Assembly (NCBI GenBank): GCA_964490005.1
Contig: CAZBBB010000049.1
Coordinates: 1-20,290 of the forward strand
Direction: 5' to 3'
DNA: 20,290 nt
From: CAZBBB01 sp964490005
Lineage (GTDB): Bacteria > Planctomycetota > B15-G4
Shown here: piece by piece, positions 1-6,406 of the stretch
Layout: each line of letters starts with the position of its first letter
How positions within the stretch are numbered: position 1 is the first letter of the stretch
Program-made: the position numbers and the translations under genes
Notes under the pieces: model-generated
The model's database searches: none
The model's input: only the letters and a program-made list of their open reading frames with translations
Told to the model about the DNA's origin: nothing

Positions 1-96
1 CCGGGACGCGCCGCCGGCGCGCCCGACGCGGCGACGCCGCGCCGCGCCCGCCCGCGCCCGCTGCGCACCGACGACTTCTCCGTGGACGACCTGTAG
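1..96 (+). CDS. 3' end of an unidentified gene (partial)
   Basis: An open frame enters from the left edge and stops at a TAG at 94-96. The visible 31 residues are rich in Pro, Ala and Arg and end in an acidic tail, LRTDDFSVDDL. The low-complexity stretch followed by a charged tail looks like the C-terminus of a real protein, but the family cannot be recognised. The stop lies only four bases before the ATG of the acyl-CoA dehydrogenase gene, so the two are probably cotranscribed. Codon position three is almost always G or C, as in the downstream genes. Confidence 0.5.
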   Translation, partial: PGRAAGAPDAATPRRARPRPLRTDDFSVDDL

Positions 97-100
97 AACG

Positions 101-1264
101 ATGAGCACGCTGGCCGAGAATTCCCTGACCGAGGAGCAGGAACTGCTCCGCGACACCGTGCGCGACTTCGCGCGCGACCGGCTGCTGCCGCAGGCGATCG
201 AGATCGACCGCGAGGCGCGCTTCCCGGTCGAGACCTTCAAGGAGCTGGCCGGGATGGGCCTGCTCGGGCTGCCCGTGCCCGAAGAGTACGAGGGCGCGGG
301 CGCCAGCGCCGTGACCATGGCGCTCGTCGTCGAGGAACTCGCCAAGGTCTGCGGCAGCACGGCGCTGGGCGTCGCGGCGCACACCTCGCTGTGCCTGTGG
401 CCGATCTGGGCCTTCGGCACCGAGGAGCAGCGCCGCCGCTGGGTGCCCGACCTCGCGAGCGGGCGCACGCTCGGCGCCTTCGGCCTGACCGAGCCCAACG
501 CGGGCAGCGACGCGGGCGGCACGCGCACGACCGCCGTCCGCGACGGCCGGGACTGGATCCTCAACGGCAGCAAGATCTTCATCACCAACGCCAACCACGC
601 CGGCACCTTCGTCGTGACGGCGCTCACCGACCCGGCCGCCGGCACGCGCGGAGGCATCTCGTCCTTCGTGCTCGAGCGCGGCATGCCGGGCTTCGCCGTG
701 AACAAGGGCGACGAGAAGCTCGGCATGCGCGGCAGCGACTGGGGCGAGCTGCACTTCGCCGACGTGCGCGTGCCGGGCGAGAACCTGCTCGGCGGGGTGG
801 GCGAGGGCTTCGCGAACTTCATGAAGACGCTCGACGGCGGGCGCATCGGCATCGGCGCGCTCGCGCTGGGGCTCGCGGTGGGCGCCTTCGAGCGCTCGGT
901 CCGCTTCGCGCAGGAGCGCCTGGCCTTCGGCAAGGCGATCGCCGAGCAGCAGGCCATCGCCTTCAAGCTGGCGGACATGGCCGTGGGGATCGAAGCCGCG
1001 CGCCTGCTCATCCGCGAGGCGGCCCTGGCGCGCGACGCCGGCCGGCCCTTCTCGCGCCAGGCCGCCATGGCCAAGCTGCACGCCTCCGAGGTGGCGATGC
1101 GCGTGACCTACGACGCGATCCAGATCCACGGCGGCTACGGCTTCACGACCGAGTACCACGTCGAGCGCATGTACCGCGACGCGAAACTGTGCACGATCGG
1201 CGAGGGCACGAGCGAGATCCAGCGACTGGTCATCAGCCGCGACATCCTGAAAGGCAAGGCATGA
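101..1264 (+). CDS. Acyl-CoA dehydrogenase (short/medium-chain type)
   Basis: This is a 387-residue flavoenzyme of the acyl-CoA dehydrogenase family. It should catalyse FAD-dependent alpha,beta-desaturation of an acyl-CoA thioester in the cytoplasm, passing electrons to electron-transfer flavoprotein. The length is normal for a single-domain tetrameric member. The N-terminal helical domain begins TEEQELLRDTVRDFA. The FAD/substrate signature FGLTEPNAGSDAGG lies near residues 128-141. The C-terminal block IHGGYGF...RMYRDAK...IGEGTSEIQR contains the glutamate (in GEGTSE) that is the catalytic base in short-chain and butyryl-CoA dehydrogenases. Substrate chain length cannot be read from sequence; isovaleryl-, glutaryl- or short-chain activity are all possible. 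The ATG at 101 is the natural start. The stop overlaps the next start as ATGA at 1261-1264, so translation is probably coupled to the Gre fusion gene. Confidence 0.95.
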   Translation: MSTLAENSLTEEQELLRDTVRDFARDRLLPQAIEIDREARFPVETFKELAGMGLLGLPVPEEYEGAGASAVTMALVVEELAKVCGSTALGVAAHTSLCLWPIWAFGTEEQRRRWVPDLASGRTLGAFGLTEPNAGSDAGGTRTTAVRDGRDWILNGSKIFITNANHAGTFVVTALTDPAAGTRGGISSFVLERGMPGFAVNKGDEKLGMRGSDWGELHFADVRVPGENLLGGVGEGFANFMKTLDGGRIGIGALALGLAVGAFERSVRFAQERLAFGKAIAEQQAIAFKLADMAVGIEAARLLIREAALARDAGRPFSRQAAMAKLHASEVAMRVTYDAIQIHGGYGFTTEYHVERMYRDAKLCTIGEGTSEIQRLVISRDILKGKA

Positions 1265-3462
1265 GCGGTACGGCTCCGGTGAACACTCCCGCCTCTCCCG
1301 CGGCGGCGGCCCTGCGCCTGCGCAAGGTCGCGCAGGGCGGCGACGTGGCCGAGTTCGAGGCCGCGTGGCTCGAGGAGCTGGCCGACCCGCCGCCGGCCGC
1401 CGCCTTCCTCGACGCGCTCGGCGCGCTGCCCGACGGCCTGCGCGGCGCGAGCGCGACCTCGCTGCTGGGGCTGCTGCTCGAGGCGAGCCAGCAGCGCGCG
1501 CGGCACGCCGACGTGCTCGCCGTGGCGCGCGCCCTGCATCCCTACCGCCAGCAGAAGATCGACCTGCGCCCGGTCGTGCTCGGCGCGGTGCAGGGGCTGC
1601 ACGGCGGCGAACCCTGGCACGCGCTGTATCTCGAGCTCTCCGGCCTGGACGGCCGCACCGAGCTCGACGACGCGCTCGACGTGTTCGACCGGCTCCTGGG
1701 CCTGCGGCCCGCCTCCCCGGTCAACCACCGCAGCGGTTGGGGCGAGGGCCTCGTGCTGGCGCACGACCTGCCCGCGCGCGGCTTCACGGTGCGCTTCCGG
1801 CGCGACGGCATGACGCGCGCGATGCCCTTCACGACGGGCCTCGACGTGCTCACGCCGCTGCCGGCGACCGACCTGCGCGCGCGCCTGCTGTGCGATCTCG
1901 AGGGCCTGCGTCGCGAGGCCGAGGAGAGCCCCGAGCGCGTGCTGCGCGCCGTGGCCCGCCTGCACAAGGGCCGCGCCGGCGTGAAGGAGATCAAGGACTG
2001 GCTCGCCGGCGAGGTCGTCGAGGCGCGGTCGTGGAACTCCTGGTGGAAGAAGGCCAAGGCGGCGGGCTCGGCCGACCCCTGGCTCTCGGTCGACAATCCG
2101 GCCCGGCCGGTCTTCCTGCTGCGCGAGCGCGCGCTCTCGCAGACCGACGAACTGCAGGGGATGATCGACCGGGCGCCGAACCTGGCGGGACTGCTCGCGG
2201 TGCTGCGCGGCGCGCTCGCGCTCGATCCGCCCGAGGACGCGCGCCGCCTCGCGCTCGACGCCCTCCGGCAGCGGCTCGCCTCCGAGCCCGACCCCGTCGC
2301 GCGCATCGAGGCCGCCTGCCTGCTCGCGCGGCACGGCGAGATCAAGCCGATCGAGGCGGGCGCCGAGGTCGAGCGCGCGCTGGCGGCGGGCCGCGGCTTC
2401 GCCGCGCTCGCCGGCGCGCTGCCCGACGCAAGCGCGCGCCGCGAGGCCTTCGAGGCCTTCGCCGCCGCCCGCGGCGCGCTCTGGAGCGACGCGCTCGTCG
2501 GCGAACTGTTCGACCTCAATCCGCAGCTGCTCGACCAGGTCGCCGACCGTCTGCAGGCCGACGGGCGCGCCGACGCGCTCGCCAACCGCTTCCGCATCTG
2601 CCTGCTCACGCCCAGCCGCCACGCCGAGGCCACGTTGCGCCTCTCGCGCCGCTTCCTCGACGGCCACTTCGACGGCGTGCCGGGCGCGCCGACGCTGCAC
2701 GACGTCGTGCTGGGCCTGCTGCATCTGGCCGAGACGCAGGCGCCGCGCGCGGCCCGCGGCGACAAGCCGGCCAAGGAACTCGTGCGCCTGCTGCTCGAGG
2801 TGCTCGTCGAGCGCAAGGGCGGCCTGCTCGCGCCCTTCGGAGCGGCGGCCTCGCGGCACGAGCTGTCGATGGCGCTCACGGTGCTGGCCCGCTGCAAGTC
2901 GATGCCCGACGAGATCGGTGCCGCGCTGGTGCGCTCGGCGCACGAGCGCTTCCCCGACCTCGCGCCCAAGGACGAGGTGCCCTTCTGGGAGACCAACGTG
3001 ATCTGGTCGACGCGCGCCGGCATCGCCCGGCGCCGCGAGGAGTACCGCGTGCTCACGCAGGAGAAGATCCCGGCCAACTCGGCCGACATCGGGCGCGCGG
3101 CCTCCTACGGCGATCTGTCCGAGAACTACGAGTGGACGGCCGCCATCGAGCAGCAGCGGCAGCTCACGGAGAAGGCCGCCGCGATGGAGGCCGAACTCAA
3201 GCTCGCGCAGGCGCTCGAGGAGGCCGAGATCCCGGCCGGCATCGTCGCGCCGGGCGTGTCGGTCACCTTCGTGCAGAGCGGCGCCGAGCAGACGCTGTCG
3301 ATCCTCGGCCCGTGGGACATCGGCGCGGCGGGCGTCATCAGCTACCGCGCGCCGCTGGCGGCGGGCATGCTGGGGGCCAAGGTCGGCGAGACGGTGACGG
3401 TGACCCTTCCGGCCGGCCCCTCGGACGTGACCGTGAAGGCGATCGCGAGCGCGCTGGCTTGA
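1261..3462 (+). CDS. GreA/GreB-type transcript cleavage factor fused to a ~580-residue helical N-terminal region
   Basis: The 733-residue product ends in a complete Gre factor. Residues about 580-660 form the antiparallel coiled-coil hairpin, with the acidic tip GDLSENYEW (D618 and E621 match the Mg-chelating pair that Gre factors insert into the RNA polymerase secondary channel). Residues about 660-733 form the FKBP-like domain (VAPGVSVTF, ILGPWDIGAAGVISYRAPLA, GAKVGETVTVTLPAG). Normal GreA is about 158 residues, so some 580 residues are additional. The extra part is mostly helical, with a small beta-rich patch near 155-200 (GWGEGLVLAHDLPARGFTV) and an aromatic motif WNSWWKKAKA near 258-267. 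Chlamydial GreA carries an extension of similar size, a useful parallel recalled from general knowledge. The gene begins at the ATG overlapping the acyl-CoA dehydrogenase stop. Cleavage-factor activity is a confident family inference; the N-terminal role is unknown. Confidence 0.88.
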   Translation: MSGTAPVNTPASPAAAALRLRKVAQGGDVAEFEAAWLEELADPPPAAAFLDALGALPDGLRGASATSLLGLLLEASQQRARHADVLAVARALHPYRQQKIDLRPVVLGAVQGLHGGEPWHALYLELSGLDGRTELDDALDVFDRLLGLRPASPVNHRSGWGEGLVLAHDLPARGFTVRFRRDGMTRAMPFTTGLDVLTPLPATDLRARLLCDLEGLRREAEESPERVLRAVARLHKGRAGVKEIKDWLAGEVVEARSWNSWWKKAKAAGSADPWLSVDNPARPVFLLRERALSQTDELQGMIDRAPNLAGLLAVLRGALALDPPEDARRLALDALRQRLASEPDPVARIEAACLLARHGEIKPIEAGAEVERALAAGRGFAALAGALPDASARREAFEAFAAARGALWSDALVGELFDLNPQLLDQVADRLQADGRADALANRFRICLLTPSRHAEATLRLSRRFLDGHFDGVPGAPTLHDVVLGLLHLAETQAPRAARGDKPAKELVRLLLEVLVERKGGLLAPFGAAASRHELSMALTVLARCKSMPDEIGAALVRSAHERFPDLAPKDEVPFWETNVIWSTRAGIARRREEYRVLTQEKIPANSADIGRAASYGDLSENYEWTAAIEQQRQLTEKAAAMEAELKLAQALEEAEIPAGIVAPGVSVTFVQSGAEQTLSILGPWDIGAAGVISYRAPLAAGMLGAKVGETVTVTLPAGPSDVTVKAIASALA

Positions 3463-5015
3463 GCCTGCAGCTGCCGCCCGAGCCCGAGGCGGCCGACCCG
3501 CACGGCGCCGTTCCGCGTACCGGCGGCCCTTCCGACGCCGAGATCCGCGCGGCGGCGGCGATCGCCGGCAGCCACCGCGTGAGCGTGCCCCCGCCGGGCG
3601 GCGACGCGCCGCCCGCGAACGCCGAACGGGGCCGCAGTCCCGCGCGCCCGACGCTCGACTTCTGGCGCGCGCTGTACGAGCGCCGCACGACGCGGCGCTT
3701 CGATCCCGCGCGCCCGGTGCCGCGCGAGATCGTGCTCGAACTGCTCGACGCGGCACTCATCGCGCCCACCTCCTGCAACCTGCAGATGTGGGACTTCGTC
3801 GTCGTGGACGACCCCGACCAGCGCGAGAAGCTCGGCCGGCTCTCGCTGCAGGTGCTCACGGCGCCGGTGACGATTCTCGTCGCGTACGGCAAGGAGTACA
3901 GCGAGGAGGGCCACGCCAACGTGCAGAGCGCGGCCGCGGCGCTGCAGAACATGTCGCTGGCGGCGCACGCGCTCGGCATGGGCACGTTCTGGATCAACCA
4001 GCTCGGCCCGCGCGACGAGGTCGGGCGCATCGTCGGCCTGCCGCCCGACCGCGAAGTCGTCGCCGGCCTCGCCGTGGGTTGGCCGGCCGTCTATCCCAAG
4101 GTCGCGCCGCGGCGCCGGCCCTTCGCGCACGTCGTGCACTGGAACCATTTCGGCGGGCGCCCGATCCCGAGCAGCCCGCGCCCGGCCGACTGGTCGCTCG
4201 ACCTGATCCGCGACTACCAGCACGCGCGCGTGCTCAACGGCAACCGTTACAACAAGAGCCGCCCGTGGGAGCTGTCGGCCGTGCTGGCGGCCAGCGACGT
4301 GCTCGCGCCGCCCGACGAGCGGGCCGTGCCGGGCGACGAGGCCCCGCGCTGGCTCGACGTGCTGCCGGTGCACGGCATGTTCACGGCGGCCCTGACGCGC
4401 CGCCACCGCGACCACCTGTGGGCCGTGCTCGAACTCTCGGCCGACGTCGCCGCCTTCTGCGCCAAGCGCTGTCCGTCGCAGGTGCGCTGCGAGACGCTGG
4501 TCTTCGACCCGCAGGCGATCGCGTCGCTGCCCGAGGCCCGCTTCGACCGCATCACGGTGTTCCACCGGCTCGAGGCGCTGCCGCCCGGGGCCCGCGGCGC
4601 GCTGCTGGCCGCGCTGGCGCGGATGCTCAAGCCCGACGGCCTGCTGCTGCTCGAGCACGTCAGCACGCGCAGCTATCACCGCCTCGCGGCCTGGCTGCAC
4701 GCGCGGCGCGGTGGACCGGGCGGCGTCGAGTACGTGCTGGCACCCGACCCCAATCTGGGGCCCTGGGAGGCGCTCTCGCCCGGCGAGGTCGAGCGGCTGC
4801 TCGTGGGCGCCGGATTGCGCGTCGTGCGGCGGGAGGCGCTGCATGCCGTGCCCGCGCGCGACGAAGTCGCACACCGCACGCGCAACATGTCCGGCGCCAA
4901 GGCCGCGCTGCTGCGCGGCGCGGCGGGCGTCGGCCGCGTGCTGGCGGCCCTGCCCGGCGTCACGGCCGCCTTCGGCCGCACCCGCCGGCTGGTGCTCGCC
5001 AAGTCCGCGGGCTGA
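3459..5015 (+). CDS. Nitroreductase fused to a degenerate class I methyltransferase-like domain
   Basis: A 518-residue two-domain protein. After a disordered Pro/Ala-rich N-terminus (about 1-64), residues 65-235 match the FMN-dependent nitroreductase fold: FWRALYERRTTRRFDPARPV, a cofactor-loop block APTSCNLQMWDFVVVDD, and the late segment AAAALQNMSLAAHALGMGT followed by the WIN and LGLP-like elements. Residues about 300-515 resemble the second half of a SAM-dependent methyltransferase (RFDRITVFHRLEALPPGAR, then LARMLKPDGLLLLEHV). The glycine-rich SAM loop is not canonical: where VLELGxGxG is expected the protein has AVLELSADV (322-330), so methyl transfer is doubtful. The chosen TTG start at 3459 overlaps the upstream stop as TTGA; GTG codons near 3579 are alternatives that still keep both domains. 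Substrate unknown. Confidence 0.8.
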   Translation: MSLQLPPEPEAADPHGAVPRTGGPSDAEIRAAAAIAGSHRVSVPPPGGDAPPANAERGRSPARPTLDFWRALYERRTTRRFDPARPVPREIVLELLDAALIAPTSCNLQMWDFVVVDDPDQREKLGRLSLQVLTAPVTILVAYGKEYSEEGHANVQSAAAALQNMSLAAHALGMGTFWINQLGPRDEVGRIVGLPPDREVVAGLAVGWPAVYPKVAPRRRPFAHVVHWNHFGGRPIPSSPRPADWSLDLIRDYQHARVLNGNRYNKSRPWELSAVLAASDVLAPPDERAVPGDEAPRWLDVLPVHGMFTAALTRRHRDHLWAVLELSADVAAFCAKRCPSQVRCETLVFDPQAIASLPEARFDRITVFHRLEALPPGARGALLAALARMLKPDGLLLLEHVSTRSYHRLAAWLHARRGGPGGVEYVLAPDPNLGPWEALSPGEVERLLVGAGLRVVRREALHAVPARDEVAHRTRNMSGAKAALLRGAAGVGRVLAALPGVTAAFGRTRRLVLAKSAG

Positions 5016-5023
5016 GCGCCGCG

Positions 5024-6406
5024 GTGCCGGATGCGGACGCGGTCGCGGCGGAGAGCGGGCGCGAGGGCCCGGCGCCGTCGACGCCGCCGGTCACGATGGG
5101 GCGCGTCGTCCGCGCCTGGCTGCCGCTCGCGGCGAGCTGGGCGCTCATGGGCGCCGAGGGGCCGCTGCTGGCGGCCTTCGTGGGGCATCTGCCCGACGCG
5201 CGCACGCAGCTCGGCGCCTTCGGCGGCGTGGCCTTCCCGGTCGCGCTGGTGGTCGAGGGGCCGATCATCATGCTGCTGGCGGCCTCGACCGCGCTGTGCG
5301 GCGACCTGGCCAGCTATCGCAAGTTGCGGCGCTTCACGCTGGCGGCGGCCCTCGCGCTCACGGCCGTGCACGCGGCGATCGCGTTCACGCCGCTCTACGA
5401 TCTGGTGGCGCGCGGCCTGCTCGACGTGCCGGAGCAGCTCGTCGAGCCGGGGCGGCTGGGCCTGCGGCTGCTCACGCCCTGGACCGCCGCCATCGCCTGG
5501 CGCCGCTTCCAGCAGGGCCTGCTGATCCGCTTCGAGCGCGGGCGCCTGGTGATGCTGGGGACGGCGGTGCGGCTGGTCACGCTCGTGGCGGTGCTCGTCC
5601 TGGGCGGGCGGGTGGCCGGCCTGCCCGGCATCGCGACCGGCACGCTGGCGATGAGCTGCGCCGTGATCGCCGAGGCGTGCTTCGCCGATCGCGCGGCCGC
5701 CGCGGTCGTGCGCGAGCGGCTTGCGCGCGCGCCGCCGGCGGCCGAACCGGTCACGCGCGCGGGCTTCCTGCGCTTCTATCTGCCGCTGGCGATGACGCCG
5801 CTGGTCACGCTGCTGATGCAGCCGATCGGCGCCGCGGCGATGGCGCGCATGCCCGAGGCGGCGCTTTCGCTGGCGGCCTGGCCGGCGGTGCACGGGTTGG
5901 TCTTCCTGCTGCGCTCGACGGGCTTCGCCTACAACGAGGTCGTCGTGGCGCTGCTCGGCGCGCCGGGCGCGGCGAGCGTGCTGCGGCGCTTCGCGCTGGT
6001 CCTCGGCGCCGTGACCTCGGTGCTCCTGGCGCTGCTGGCCTTCACGCCGCTCTCGACGCTGTGGTTCTCGCGGGTGTCCGGCTTCGATCCCGCGCTGACC
6101 GAGTTGTGCCGGGGCGCGGTGGCGATCGCGATCCTGATGCCCGGCTACCAGGCGCTGCAGAGCTGGTTCCAGGGGCGGCTGGTCCACGCGCGACGCACGC
6201 GCGGCATCACCGAGGCGGTCGTGCTCTACGCCGCCTTGGCCGCGCTGGCGCTGGCCCTGCTGGTGCCGCGCGCGACCTGGCCGGGCCTGCACGTGGCGCT
6301 GCTGGTCTTCACCGGGGCCGGGTTGCTGCAGACGGCCTGGCTGGCGCGCCGCGCCGGACGATCCACGCGGCCACGCTCAGCTCGAACACGACAACCAGCG
6401 CGATGA
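5024..6406 (+). CDS. Polytopic membrane protein, MATE/MOP-like (possibly ANKH-like) transporter
   Basis: About 460 residues, almost entirely hydrophobic helices (roughly 12-14), with basic loops such as RFERGR and ADRAAAAVVRERLAR. The pattern of two similar halves, a mid-protein basic loop and short re-entrant motifs (GPLLAAFVGHLP, VEGPIIMLLAAST, LPLAMTPLVTLLMQPIGAAA) resembles the multidrug/oligosaccharide/polysaccharide exporter superfamily, including MATE pumps and proteins like animal ANKH. I see no signature that fixes the substrate. The start is uncertain: GTG at 5024 lies eight bases past the preceding stop, CTG at 5012 would overlap it, and ATG at 5096 sits just before the first helix. 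None has a clear ribosome binding site. The 3' end overlaps the opposite-strand YfhO-like gene by 98 bases. The last 15 or so residues are Arg-rich and look like run-on sequence. Confidence 0.75.
   Translation: MPDADAVAAESGREGPAPSTPPVTMGRVVRAWLPLAASWALMGAEGPLLAAFVGHLPDARTQLGAFGGVAFPVALVVEGPIIMLLAASTALCGDLASYRKLRRFTLAAALALTAVHAAIAFTPLYDLVARGLLDVPEQLVEPGRLGLRLLTPWTAAIAWRRFQQGLLIRFERGRLVMLGTAVRLVTLVAVLVLGGRVAGLPGIATGTLAMSCAVIAEACFADRAAAAVVRERLARAPPAAEPVTRAGFLRFYLPLAMTPLVTLLMQPIGAAAMARMPEAALSLAAWPAVHGLVFLLRSTGFAYNEVVVALLGAPGAASVLRRFALVLGAVTSVLLALLAFTPLSTLWFSRVSGFDPALTELCRGAVAIAILMPGYQALQSWFQGRLVHARRTRGITEAVVLYAALAALALALLVPRATWPGLHVALLVFTGAGLLQTAWLARRAGRSTRPRSARTRQPAR

Noticed and set aside
1135..3756. 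Very long open frame (873 residues) antisense to the Gre fusion gene
   Set aside because: The translation is Arg/Ala/Gly-rich without domains; GC-rich codon bias removes stops from the antisense frame. The opposite strand encodes recognisable acyl-CoA dehydrogenase and Gre sequence.
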